A stretch of DNA of 64,000 nucleotides from Sandaracinaceae bacterium (GTDB lineage Bacteria; Myxococcota_A; Polyangia; Polyangiales; Houyiibacteriaceae): NCBI GenBank assembly GCA_016706685.1, contig JADJJE010000002.1, positions 372,001 to 436,000 of the forward strand. The letters run 5' to 3'. The notes under the pieces are model-generated. The model searched no databases. It worked only from the letters and a program-made list of their open reading frames with translations, and was not told the origin of the DNA. Of this stretch, positions 37,082 to 46,661 are shown piece by piece; the first letter of the stretch is position 1, and each line of letters opens with the position of its first letter. The position numbers were made by a program, and so were the translations under genes.

Positions 37082-38490
37082 GCGCCGGGCACCCAGCAGG
37101 CGTGGAAGCCGAGCGGCACGCGCCGCGGCAAGAGCACCCGAGCCACAGGCCCAGCCGCGACGTCGCGCGCGTTCAGCACCAGCACCTCGCTGCGGCTCGT
37201 GTTCTCGTCGTGCACGAAGCTCAGCAGGTAGCCGGCGTCCTCGTGCTCGGGCAGCCCGGCGCGCGCAGCGTCACTCGGCGCGAAGGGGCTCTCGCTGCCG
37301 TAGCGCCCCGGCCCGAACTCGTGCGTCTGGGCGTCCCCGGTCTGCGTGTCGTACTTCACGATGGCGTCGAAGCGCAGCGTGGGCCGCCCCGCCAGGCGCA
37401 CGTTGTAGCTGAAGCGCGTGGGCCTCCCCAGCTGCTCCACGTTCATGGAAGGGAACTCGGTGTTGCGGTCGTCCAGCGTGCGCCCGCGGGTCTGCCCCGT
37501 GCGCAGGTCGAAGCGCCACTCGTAGAGCTCGGCCGTCATTTGCAGGTTGGCCATCATCACCGCGTAGATGCCGTCGCTCGGGTCGATGGGCGGCAGCGGG
37601 TCCAGCACGCGGCAGCCCACCAGCACCACCTCGTCGCCTTCCTCCCACGCGTTGATGGTGTGGTAGACGTAGCAGGGCTCGGTCTCGAACCAGCGCACGC
37701 TGTCGCCGCTCCCGCCCTGCGGCAGGATGCCGAAGCGCATGGGCGTCTCGGCCGGCAGCTCGAGCCCCCAGCGCCCCGCTCGGAGCGCCTTCTGACTGAC
37801 GCGCAGCGGCGGGTCCATGACGATGACGTGCTTCTCGGACAGCGCCATGTCGTGCGGGAAGCGCGGCCCCTCGAGCGCGATGTCGGTGCGGTGCACGAGC
37901 TCGCCGTCTGGGCTGATGACGCCGTAGCGCATGAAGGGCGCCACTGGTCCGTAGTCGAAGAAGTGCAGCGCCCCGGTGCGCGGGTCCACCTTGGGGTGGG
38001 CCGAGAACGTGAGCGGCCCCTCGGCGCCAAAGCGCACGGGGCCCTCGGTAGCGAGCGTGTGCGGGTCCACCTGGTACGGCGCGCCGCACATGTACCAAGA
38101 GGTGAGCCCCTTGCCGCGGAACGCGAGGATGTCCGTGTTGGACGTGTCCTTGTAGGGCGCCCCCGGCGGGTTGTCGCGCGTGGGCTCCATCAGGCCCGTG
38201 AAGAGCGAGTGCCCGGCCTTGCCCTCGCGCTCGAACCACTTGGTGCGCACGTACCGGTTCTGGTAGGTGGCGCGCCCGTCCTCGAGGCGCAGCGCGTGCA
38301 CCATGCCGTCGCCGTCGAACCAGTGGTGCAGGCCGCTCGAGGGGAAGCGCGGGTTGGGCCCGTTGCGCAGGTAGCTGCCGTTCAGCTCGCGCGGCAGCTC
38401 GCCGAGGATCTCGAGCTCTTCGTGCTCGCAGCGGCGCTCGTCGTCGATGGGGGCGTAACTGCCGCTCAAGTACGGGTTCGTGTCGCGCAT
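37078..38490 (-). CDS. Carotenoid cleavage oxygenase (RPE65/CCD family)
   Basis: 470 residues from ATG 38490, the usual family size. The start NPYLSGSYAPIDDE, then LNGSYLRNGPNPRF, is diagnostic. Iron-binding histidines are visible in SAHPKVD, FPHDMALSE, YHTINAWEE and near the C-terminus in GFHACW. The family cleaves carotenoid or stilbene double bonds with O2 and a non-heme Fe(II). It overlaps the upstream HxlR gene by 25 bases and the thiolase gene by 4, a tight operon under the HxlR regulator. Confidence 0.95.
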   Translation of the reverse strand: MRDTNPYLSGSYAPIDDERRCEHEELEILGELPRELNGSYLRNGPNPRFPSSGLHHWFDGDGMVHALRLEDGRATYQNRYVRTKWFEREGKAGHSLFTGLMEPTRDNPPGAPYKDTSNTDILAFRGKGLTSWYMCGAPYQVDPHTLATEGPVRFGAEGPLTFSAHPKVDPRTGALHFFDYGPVAPFMRYGVISPDGELVHRTDIALEGPRFPHDMALSEKHVIVMDPPLRVSQKALRAGRWGLELPAETPMRFGILPQGGSGDSVRWFETEPCYVYHTINAWEEGDEVVLVGCRVLDPLPPIDPSDGIYAVMMANLQMTAELYEWRFDLRTGQTRGRTLDDRNTEFPSMNVEQLGRPTRFSYNVRLAGRPTLRFDAIVKYDTQTGDAQTHEFGPGRYGSESPFAPSDAARAGLPEHEDAGYLLSFVHDENTSRSEVLVLNARDVAAGPVARVLLPRRVPLGFHACWVPGA

Positions 38491-39413
38491 GGTTCTGCTT
38501 GCATAGCGAAACTCACTCCGATTTGCAACAGCCTCCTGGCCTCCGTGGAGCGCTTGGGGCACGCGCCGCAGCCCAGGCGAAGCACCAGCGGGGCCCCGCA
38601 TGCGTGCGTGAGCGTGAGCGAGGGCCGCCCGCGCTGCGCGTCGCCGTACGCGATCAGCGCGACCACCAGCGGATAGAGCGCGAGGCCACGCGCGCTCAGC
38701 TGATAGGCCGGCGCTTGGCCATCGTCGCTCACGTGGCGCAGCAGCCCAGACTCCACCAGGCGCCCCAGCCGCTCACTCAATATGTTGGGCGCCGCCTGCG
38801 TGGCGTGCTGCAGCCCCGTGAAGCGCCGCTCGCCCATCAACAGCGCCGCCACGGTCTTCGCCGCCCACGCGTCCTCCAGCACGTCGCGCGCGTGGCGGTA
38901 CGGCTGCCGCGTGGACCGCGCACGGGTGGCCCGGGGCGTCTCACGCCCACGCTGAGCAGCCGCGAGCGGCGGCGCGTGGTCCAGGTAGCCCACCGTCACC
39001 TGTCGGGCCGAGACGAGCCGCCCGCACGCGTCGCAGTGCGCCTGGGCCAGCAGCGCGTGAGCGGGCCCGCGCGCAGGCTGATGCCAGAGGCGTGCCGTGG
39101 CACCCCCGTGCGAAACGTCGAACGCGTCGGCCAGCGCCAACACCGGCAAGAGGCTCGCGCCGCGCTCCGTGAGGGCGTACTCGAAGCGCGGCGGGCGCTC
39201 TTCGTAGGCGTGCCGCGCCACCAGCCCGTGCTCCTCGAGGTGCCGCAGCCGCGCGGCCAGCGTGCTGCGCGGCACGCCCAGCGCCTGCTCGAGCGCAGAG
39301 AAGCGCTGACGCCCACCCACCAGCGCCGTGAGCATCAGCAGCGTCCAGCCGTCGCCCAGCGTGGCGAGGGTGCTGGGCACGGAGCTCCGTGCGATTCGGT
39401 CGCGGGTGGGCAT
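38466..39413 (-). CDS. HxlR-family regulator with two winged-helix domains
   Basis: 315 residues with two HxlR domains in tandem. The first (residues about 10-100) has GDGWTLLMLTALVGGRQRFS and LGVPRSTLAARLRHLEEHGL; the second (about 175-260) has EDAWAAKTVAALLMGERRFT and NILSERLGRLVESGLL. Between and after them are Cys pairs (CDAC and GCGACPK) that may bind zinc. HxlR proteins are normally single-domain dimers, so this is an intramolecular dimer. It is the first gene of the operon with the carotenoid oxygenase and thiolase and probably controls it. Confidence 0.88.
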   Translation of the reverse strand: MPTRDRIARSSVPSTLATLGDGWTLLMLTALVGGRQRFSALEQALGVPRSTLAARLRHLEEHGLVARHAYEERPPRFEYALTERGASLLPVLALADAFDVSHGGATARLWHQPARGPAHALLAQAHCDACGRLVSARQVTVGYLDHAPPLAAAQRGRETPRATRARSTRQPYRHARDVLEDAWAAKTVAALLMGERRFTGLQHATQAAPNILSERLGRLVESGLLRHVSDDGQAPAYQLSARGLALYPLVVALIAYGDAQRGRPSLTLTHACGAPLVLRLGCGACPKRSTEARRLLQIGVSFAMQAEPCATRTRT

Positions 39414-39438
39414 GGGAACGGGCTATGGTATCAGCCGC

Positions 39439-40050
39439 ATGCAACCGTCACCGCAGTTCACCCCGCCCGCCAGCTCGTCTTCGGGTCAGGGCTCCGGCGT
39501 CTGGATCTTCGTGGGCTGCGGCCTGCTGCTTCTGCTCACGCTCTGCGCCGGCAGCGGCGGGCTCATCTACTACGCCATGAACCAGGGCGCAGCGGCGGGC
39601 TTCCCTGCCGGTCCCACCGGAGCCCCCACACCGACGGGTGCTCCGGGAGATCCCGCCGTGCCTGCGCCTGCGGGCACCCCGCTGCCCTCGCGAACCGTGC
39701 AGGCCACCGTCACCCAGGCCATCGGCAACTCGCCGGCGCCGGTCAACGCCACCTGCAACTTCGTGGTCACCGCCGTGGCCGATGCCGCCAACCCTGCCAG
39801 CGTCACGTGCCGCGCGCAGGTCGTGTGCGGTGGGCAGCTGCTCTACGGAGGCCCGCAGTCGGGCTACTTCCCCTGCACCGTGAGTGACCAGCCGCCGCGC
39901 ATCAGTGGGCGCGACGAGAACACCACCAGCACCGACACCGACGCGGCCATGACCCTCGACACCACCACCGGCCAGCTCATGGTGCACGACGACGCCGGTG
40001 GCCCGCACGGCGCCTTCAGCGTCACGGCGCGCATCGACTCGGTGCTCTGA
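39439..40050 (+). CDS. Hypothetical single-pass membrane protein
   Basis: 203 residues from ATG 39439 (an earlier in-frame ATG at 39412 overlaps the divergent gene start). The single transmembrane helix is SGVWIFVGCGLLLLLTLCAG. A Pro/Gly/Thr-rich linker and an extracytoplasmic domain with four cysteines (ATCNFVVT, SVTCRAQVVCGG, FPCTV) follow, probably with disulfides. It starts the transcript with the histidine kinase gene (6 bases apart), so it may be an input or accessory protein for that kinase. Confidence 0.75.
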   Translation: MQPSPQFTPPASSSSGQGSGVWIFVGCGLLLLLTLCAGSGGLIYYAMNQGAAAGFPAGPTGAPTPTGAPGDPAVPAPAGTPLPSRTVQATVTQAIGNSPAPVNATCNFVVTAVADAANPASVTCRAQVVCGGQLLYGGPQSGYFPCTVSDQPPRISGRDENTTSTDTDAAMTLDTTTGQLMVHDDAGGPHGAFSVTARIDSVL

Positions 40051-40056
40051 GCGGCC

Positions 40057-41001
40057 ATGGCGCGTCGCAGGGGTCTACGCTCCATCTCCGTGCCCATCAC
40101 CATGGGCGCCATCGCCGTGCCGCTCTCGGCGGCGCTGCTGGTGGGCTGGACGGTGCTCTTCGGGCAGAAGATCGCCTCGCAGCAAGAGATCGTGGTGGAG
40201 GTCTGGCTGCTGGTGCTGGGCGCCATCTCCTTCACCGTCATCATCGGCGTGCTGGTGCTGCTGAGCTACTTCCTGGCCCGCGAGATCCTCGAGGTGCGCC
40301 GCCAGAACAGCTTCATCGACAGCGTCACGCACGAGCTCAAGTCGCCGCTCGCGTCCATGCGCATGTGCCTCGACACGCTGGCCCGGCCCGAGCTGCCCGA
40401 GAACCAGGTGGAGCGCCTGCTGGACATGATGCGCAGTGATGTGGACCGCCTGAACGACTTCATCGACGACGTGCTGCAGTCGAGCCGCCTCTCGCACGAC
40501 GGAGACACCTTCCTCAACCTGGGCGACTTCTCGCTGGCCGAGCTGGTGGCCGAGGTGACCGACGCCACGCGCAAGCGTCATGGGCTGCCGGCCGAGGCCA
40601 TCGTGGTGGACGTGCCCGAGAGCCTTCGCCTGATCACCGACCGTCCGGCGCTGCTGCTGGTGGTGAAGAACCTGATCGACAACGCGGTGAAGTACAGCAA
40701 CGAGCCCACCCGCGTGGACGTCACGGCCAAGCTGGACCCGCGCAACGACCGGCCGCTCTGCCTGACCGTGAGCGACAACGGCATCGGCATCCCGCGCCGC
40801 GAGCTGAACCGCGTCTTCCACCGCTTCTACCGCGTGGACCACGAGAAGGTGCGCACCCGCAAGGGCACCGGCCTCGGGCTCTTCGTGGTGTCGCAGCTGG
40901 TGCGCAACCTGGGCGGCACCATCCGAGCGGAGTCCGACGGCGTGGGGCATGGCTCCCGCTTCGTGCTGCGGCTGCCGGTCACCCCGGCGCGGCCGAGCTG
41001 A
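40057..41001 (+). CDS. Sensor histidine kinase
   Basis: 314 residues. Two transmembrane helices (about residues 12-36 and 50-72) enclose only a very short periplasmic loop, so it probably senses through the membrane or through a partner. The H-box is VTHELKSPL (H92), the N-box NLIDNAVKYSN, the G1 box SDNGIGIP and the G2 box GTGLGLFVV. All catalytic motifs are intact. The gene is convergent with an OmpR-type regulator 6 bases away; they likely form a pair despite being on opposite strands. Confidence 0.95.
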   Translation: MARRRGLRSISVPITMGAIAVPLSAALLVGWTVLFGQKIASQQEIVVEVWLLVLGAISFTVIIGVLVLLSYFLAREILEVRRQNSFIDSVTHELKSPLASMRMCLDTLARPELPENQVERLLDMMRSDVDRLNDFIDDVLQSSRLSHDGDTFLNLGDFSLAELVAEVTDATRKRHGLPAEAIVVDVPESLRLITDRPALLLVVKNLIDNAVKYSNEPTRVDVTAKLDPRNDRPLCLTVSDNGIGIPRRELNRVFHRFYRVDHEKVRTRKGTGLGLFVVSQLVRNLGGTIRAESDGVGHGSRFVLRLPVTPARPS

Positions 41002-41007
41002 CGTCGT

Positions 41008-41733
41008 TCAGGGCTCCGGGACGAACTTGTAGCCGGCCCCGCGGATGGACAGGAAGTGCACCGGGTTCTTCCCGTCGGCTTCGAACCGCCTCCGCAGGCG
41101 CGAGATGAAGTTGTCGATGGTGCGGGTGTTGTTGTAGTTGCGCAGCTTCCAGACGTTCTCGAGCAGCTCGTCGCGCGAGAGCACGCGGCCGGGGTTGTCC
41201 GAGAAGTAGCGCAGCAGGTCCAGCTCCAGCTGGGTTAACTTGACTGACTCGTCACCAATCGTGACCTCGTGGGTGTCGAAGTCCACGCGCACACCGCCGA
41301 ACAGGAGGGTGGCGGTGTCCAGGGGCCGCAGACCGCGGTCGGTCTCCCACTTGCGGCGGCGCAGCAGCGAGCGCACGCGGGCCAGCAGCTCGGCCAGCTC
41401 GAAGGGCTTGACCATGTAGTCGTCGGCCCCCGCCTCGAGCCCGCGCACCCGGTCGTCGGGTGACGAGCGCGCCGTGAGCATGATCACCGGAACGAAGTTT
41501 CCCGCATCCCGCAAGCGCTGACAGAGCTCGAAGCCGTTCACGTCGGGCAGCATGACGTCCAGCACGATGGCGTCGTAGCGGTCCACGCGGATGAGCTTCT
41601 CGGCCGCCTGCTTGGCGTTGGCGGCCACGTCCACGTTGTACCCGTCCAGCTCCAGGTTGAGCTTCAGGCCGGCCGCCAGGTGCGCCTCGTCTTCGACAAC
41701 GAGCAGGCGCTTCGGGGGTTCGGCATCGCTCAT
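41008..41733 (-). CDS. OmpR/PhoB-family response regulator
   Basis: 241 residues. The receiver domain has the acidic pocket (VVEDE), phosphorylatable D59 in IVLDVMLPD, the switch Thr in MLTARSS and the Lys in MVKPFE. The C-terminal winged helix (KLTQLELDLLRYFSDNPGRV, NTRTIDNFISRLRRRFE) ends with RGAGYKFVPEP. The start ATG 41733 is used; ATG 41757 would add eight residues. It is convergent with the sensor kinase and divergent from the desaturase gene 93 bases away, which it may control. Confidence 0.95.
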   Translation of the reverse strand: MSDAEPPKRLLVVEDEAHLAAGLKLNLELDGYNVDVAANAKQAAEKLIRVDRYDAIVLDVMLPDVNGFELCQRLRDAGNFVPVIMLTARSSPDDRVRGLEAGADDYMVKPFELAELLARVRSLLRRRKWETDRGLRPLDTATLLFGGVRVDFDTHEVTIGDESVKLTQLELDLLRYFSDNPGRVLSRDELLENVWKLRNYNNTRTIDNFISRLRRRFEADGKNPVHFLSIRGAGYKFVPEP

Positions 41734-41826
41734 CGGGCGAGCATAGCAGCTCGCCATGACACAACTATGACAAAGCGGGGCTCTGTTGTGATGGAAGTGC
41801 AGGCGGGCACCACCTAGGGTGCGCCC

Positions 41827-42771
<945 letters not shown>

Positions 42772-42851
42772 CGGTTGCTGTGAGGGGGGCGTTGGATGCC
42801 AGCCGAGAAGTCCTGAATTAGGGCACCTGGGCTGCCATGGTTCAAGAATGG

Positions 42852-43085
42852 GCCATGATTCAAGGCACAATGGGCACCCCGGGTTGAAACAGGGGTCGCC
42901 TGTTTGCTCCCAGCTAGTCCTCGCCGGAGGGGAGGACTTCTCCACGAAGCGCGGCGAAGGAACCTGCCCCGGGTTTCAACCCGGGGAATTGCATCCACCC
43001 AGTCCTCCCCGCAGGGGAGGACTTCTCCAGGAACCGAGGCCAAGTCTGCCGCCTATGGGCTTCAGCCCTAGGTGCCCAATTGAGC
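42852..43085. repeat. Palindromic intergenic repeat element, locus 4
   Basis: The 453-base gap between the desaturase and the caspase lipoprotein genes contains the fourth family member. ATTCAAGGCAC and GGGCACCCCGGGTTGAAAC mark the left end (about 42856-42889). Two inner hairpins with AGTCCTC/GAGGACT arms lie at about 42915-42933 and 43000-43023. CCCCGGGTTTCAACCCGGGG lies at about 42967-42986 between them, and GGGCTTCAGCCC at about 43058 closes the element. No gene is seen; bases 43086-43224 hold only the leader of the next gene. Confidence 0.75.
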
Positions 43086-43224
43086 CTCTGCAGTTGCTCC
43101 TCGAGGCCGCCGGTCCCGACCGCCGAGAGCACTCCGACGGATCGCAGGGGACACTCCAACACCGAGAGCGTATGATTCCTTGGTCGCTGCCGGCTCCCCC
43201 GGCACTTGTGAGAGGAACGCCACG

Positions 43225-45984
43225 GTGAAGCTCAAGCTCTGTCTCATCGCCCTGCTCGGGGCTGTCTCGGTCGGCTGCTCCGGTTCGGGTGGATCCCCGA
43301 CCGGGGCGCCTGCGCAGCAACCTGGCCAGGCCGCCCGGCCGCTCTTCGAGCAAGACGGGCAGCTGGCACCGGGTGGGCACGTGAACCTGAACGTCCCCGT
43401 CGAGGCGGGGGAGCAGGTGGTCGTGACCCTCACGGCCACGGAGTTCGACCCCATCTTGGAGGTCACGCCCCCCGGCGCGGCGCCGCTCACCAACGACGAC
43501 TGGCGGGGGAGCCGCACCGAGTCGCGTCTGAGCGTGATCGTCAGCGAGGGCGGCACGCTCAAAGTGGGCGTCACCAGCTTCTCGCCCGCCACGGGTGGCA
43601 GCTTCCACGTGCGCGTGGACCGGGGCGGCTTGCCCGTGGTGGCCGAGGCCGCTCCCGGCGTGACGGCAGTTCCCACCGGGGGTGCCACGCCCAGCCTGCC
43701 CAGCGGCATCGCCAGCCAGATGGCCGTGGCGCCCGCCACGCTGCAGCCCGGCCAGACGTACCAGGGCGAGATCGGCAACGGCGACAGCACGCTGGCCGAC
43801 GGCAGCCGCCAGGAGCAGGTGCTGGTGAGCGGCGCCACGTCAGGCCCGCTCTCGCTCTTCATCCAGGCCCAGACGCAGGTCATCCCCAGCGCCGTGGTGC
43901 TGGACCCGCAGGGGCGCGCGCTCAGCGCCGCCAGCAACGGCTCGTACACCATCACGCAGCCGGGCACGCACCGGGTGCAGCTCATCGCGGCGGCCAACCA
44001 GACGGCTGGCTACACCATGCGGCTGAGCGCGGCGGCGGCGGCTCCGGCGGCGGCGCCCACCACGCCCCAGCTCTCGCGCACGCACCACCAGCTGCCCACC
44101 GGCGGCACGCCGCAGAGCGTGACCATCGGCCAGCGCGTGTCGGGCCAGCTCAACGGCTCGTCGGCGCTCCCCACGGGCGAGCCCATGACGCTCTACTCCT
44201 TCAACGCCACGCCGGGGCAGTCCATCACGGTGGACCTCACGTCCACGGCGTTCGATCCGTACCTCATGGTGATCGGGCCCACGGGCCGTCACTGGGAGAA
44301 CGACGACGCGGGCGGCGGGCTCAACTCGCAGGTGGTGTTCGACGCCGACGCCGCGGGCACCTACCGCGTTGTCGCCACCGCCTACCGTGCGGGCATGGCC
44401 GGCGCGTTCGACCTGGGCATCACCCTCGGGCAGCGCGGCACCACGCCGGCCGCCCCCACGCCGGGCGTTCCCAGCACCGTGGGTGTGGCCACCGGGCCGG
44501 GCACCTCGCAGCGCGGCGCGCTCGCGCAGGGTGACGCCACGCTCAACTCGGGCGAGTTCATGGACACCTACGAGATGAACTTTCCGGCCGGCACCGCGGT
44601 GCACCTCGAGGCCGTGTCCACCGGCTTCGACACGTACCTCATGGTGCGCCCGCCCAGCGGCGAGCAGCTGGACAACGACGACCAGGCCTCGGGCAACACC
44701 AACGCCGCGCTCAACTTCGTGTCCACCGGCGGCTCCTACCGCGTGATGGTCACCAGCTATCGCCCCGGCGAGGTGGGTGACTACGAGCTGCGCGTCAACC
44801 AGGGCGGCGCGGCCCCGGCCACCAGCCCCACCACCAACCCGGGCACCGAGGTCGGTCACACCGGCGGACCGGGCGCTCGTCCGGCCACGGCCGTCAGCGG
44901 CACCACGGCCACGGGCGCGCTCGCGCAGGGCGACGCCACCATCCAGAGCGGCGAGTTCGCGGACTACTTCACGCGCACCTTCGAGGTGGGCCAGTCCGTG
45001 GAGATCCGCCTCACGTCGTCGCAGTTCGACCCGTACATCATCGTCATGAGCCCGAGCGGCCGTCAGCTGGACAACGACGACATCAACGGCCAGACGCGCG
45101 ACGCGGGCATCAACCTGCCGGCCGCCGAGGCGGGCGAGTACCGCATCACCGTCACTAGCTACCGCCCGGGCGAGGTGGGCAACTACAACCTCACGTTCGG
45201 CGCGGGCGCAGCCGTGCCCCGTCCCAGCACGGGCACCGGTACGGCGGCCAACGGCCAGGGCGGGCGCATCTTCGGTGTGTTCGTGGGCATCTCGGACTAC
45301 CCGGGCAGCGGCAGCGACCTGCCGGAGTGCGCCAACGACGCCATCAAGCTGGCGCAGGCGCTCCGTGAGCGCAGCCTCTTGGTGGAGACGCGCCAGGTGG
45401 TGCTGACCGACAGCCAGGCCACCCTCGCGAACGTGCGCCAGGCGATGCAGCGCATGGCCACGGAAGTGCGCCCCGACGACATCTTCGTCTTCTTCTACTC
45501 GGGCCACGGCAGCCAGGGGTCTCCCGGCTCCACGGACGCGCGCGAGATCGACGGCATCGACGAGTCCATCGTGCTCTTCGACGGGCAGATGGTGGACGAC
45601 GAGATGGGCCGCCTGTTCGACGGCATCAATGCGCGCCTGGCGGTGCTCTCGCTGGACTCGTGCTTCGCGGGCGGCTTCGCCAAGGACGTCATCACGCGCC
45701 CCGGCCGCGTGGGCCTCTTCAGCTCCGAAGAGGACGTGCTCAGCGCGGTGGCGGGCCAGTTCCAGGCCGGTGGCTACCTCAGCCACTTCCTGCGCACCGC
45801 CTTCCAGGGCTCGGCCGACGCGGCGCCCAACGACGGCGTGCTCACGGTGGGCGAGCTGACCCACTACCTCCACCGCCAGTTCGCGCAGCACGCGGCCGAC
45901 GTGGAGATGCAGGGGGCCTACCAGCACCTCGTGGTGGACCGCGGCGCGGTGACGGTGGATCAGGTGCTCTGGTCGTACCGCTGA
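43225..45984 (+). CDS. Caspase-like (peptidase C14) lipoprotein with PPC-type repeats
   Basis: 919 residues from GTG 43225, with AGAGG about 10 bases upstream. The signal ends with lipobox VGC. About five beta-sandwich repeats of roughly 100-130 residues follow, each with the PPC-like core FDPYLMVIGPTGRHWENDD or a variant such as FDTYLMVRPPSGEQLDNDDQ and a closing YRVMVTSYRPGEVGDYEL. The C-terminal 240 residues are a caspase fold: GVFVGISDYPGSGSDLPEC, catalytic H761 in YSGHGSQG and C813 in LDSCFAGG. It is thus a secreted, lipid-anchored orthocaspase/metacaspase relative; substrate unknown. Confidence 0.93.
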   Translation: MKLKLCLIALLGAVSVGCSGSGGSPTGAPAQQPGQAARPLFEQDGQLAPGGHVNLNVPVEAGEQVVVTLTATEFDPILEVTPPGAAPLTNDDWRGSRTESRLSVIVSEGGTLKVGVTSFSPATGGSFHVRVDRGGLPVVAEAAPGVTAVPTGGATPSLPSGIASQMAVAPATLQPGQTYQGEIGNGDSTLADGSRQEQVLVSGATSGPLSLFIQAQTQVIPSAVVLDPQGRALSAASNGSYTITQPGTHRVQLIAAANQTAGYTMRLSAAAAAPAAAPTTPQLSRTHHQLPTGGTPQSVTIGQRVSGQLNGSSALPTGEPMTLYSFNATPGQSITVDLTSTAFDPYLMVIGPTGRHWENDDAGGGLNSQVVFDADAAGTYRVVATAYRAGMAGAFDLGITLGQRGTTPAAPTPGVPSTVGVATGPGTSQRGALAQGDATLNSGEFMDTYEMNFPAGTAVHLEAVSTGFDTYLMVRPPSGEQLDNDDQASGNTNAALNFVSTGGSYRVMVTSYRPGEVGDYELRVNQGGAAPATSPTTNPGTEVGHTGGPGARPATAVSGTTATGALAQGDATIQSGEFADYFTRTFEVGQSVEIRLTSSQFDPYIIVMSPSGRQLDNDDINGQTRDAGINLPAAEAGEYRITVTSYRPGEVGNYNLTFGAGAAVPRPSTGTGTAANGQGGRIFGVFVGISDYPGSGSDLPECANDAIKLAQALRERSLLVETRQVVLTDSQATLANVRQAMQRMATEVRPDDIFVFFYSGHGSQGSPGSTDAREIDGIDESIVLFDGQMVDDEMGRLFDGINARLAVLSLDSCFAGGFAKDVITRPGRVGLFSSEEDVLSAVAGQFQAGGYLSHFLRTAFQGSADAAPNDGVLTVGELTHYLHRQFAQHAADVEMQGAYQHLVVDRGAVTVDQVLWSYR

Positions 45985-46006
45985 GCGCCCTAGGCTGACG
46001 AGCGAG

Positions 46007-46045
46007 AGCCCGGTCCGGCGATGAGCCGCACCGGGCTTCTTCGTG
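46007..46045 (+). terminator. Rho-independent-like terminator after caspase gene
   Basis: AGCCCGGT (46007-46014) pairs with ACCGGGCT (46030-46037) around a 15-base loop and is followed by TCTTCGT. It lies 22 bases after the stop. Confidence 0.6.
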
Positions 46046-46056
46046 TCTGCGACAAG

Positions 46057-46650
46057 GTCAACGTAGACGTAGACGTAGACGTAGACGTAGACGTAGACGT
46101 GGTCGTAAGCGTGCTCGTAAACGTGCTCGTGCTCGTGCTCGTACTCGCCAACATCGACGTCGACCGAAAGCAACTCCCGCCCCTCCAAGCCGACACCCCT
46201 CCATGCTCACCTTTCAAAAGCTGGATGTGTACCGCTGCTCCATCGACTTCGCGGCCATCGCCACTGACCTGTGCAAAGCGATTCCCCGCGGCCACGCGGA
46301 GCTACGCGACCAACTGAGGCGCGCCGCGTTCTCGGTTCCACTCAACATTGCCGAAGGAACCGGTCGAGTGACCGCGGCGGACGGGGCGCGACACTTCGCC
46401 ATCGCACGCGGTTCGGCGATGGAGTGCGCGGCAGTGCTCGACGTCGTTCGTCTTCTGGGGGTCGGGACGGACGAGCAGCATCGCCAGGCGGTCGAGTTGC
46501 TGGGGCGGATGGTGGCGATGCTGTCGAAGCTGTCCCGGTAGCCGGTGGGGGGGTGGTAGGGACACGAGTACGAGCACGAGCACGAGCACGTCTACGAGCA
46601 CGAGTACGACGACGACCACGTCTACGTCTACGTCTACGTCAACGTGATCG
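46057..46650. mobile_element. Inverted-arm element carrying a four-helix-bundle (S23/IVS-type) gene
   Basis: The left arm (46057-46147) is six or seven copies of GTAGAC, then GTGGTC and several GTGCTC units. The right arm (46563-46650) carries the same units in reverse complement (GAGCAC runs, GACCAC, then GTCTAC copies). The arms can pair over about 80 bases with small gaps, so a transcript would form a giant hairpin with the gene in its loop. A second, internally deleted copy is at 34374-34650. It lies between the caspase gene and dnaB. Confidence 0.75.
46203..46541 (+). CDS. Four-helix-bundle protein (S23/23S rRNA intervening-sequence family)
   Basis: 112 residues. LTFQKLDVYRCSIDFAAIAT opens the first helix, and the family signature is PLNIAEGTGR; LLGRMVAMLSKLSR closes the last helix. 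The family is best known from intervening sequences in 23S rRNA and also occurs as stand-alone genes and as the Avd accessory protein of diversity-generating retroelements. Here no rRNA or reverse transcriptase is near; the gene sits between long inverted arms. Its biochemical role is unknown. Confidence 0.9.
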   Translation: MLTFQKLDVYRCSIDFAAIATDLCKAIPRGHAELRDQLRRAAFSVPLNIAEGTGRVTAADGARHFAIARGSAMECAAVLDVVRLLGVGTDEQHRQAVELLGRMVAMLSKLSR

Positions 46651-46661
46651 TAGGCTTTGGG

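Noticed and set aside
46203..46541. Diversity-generating retroelement (Avd-like four-helix protein)
   Set aside because: No reverse transcriptase, template repeat or variable repeat was found in the window.
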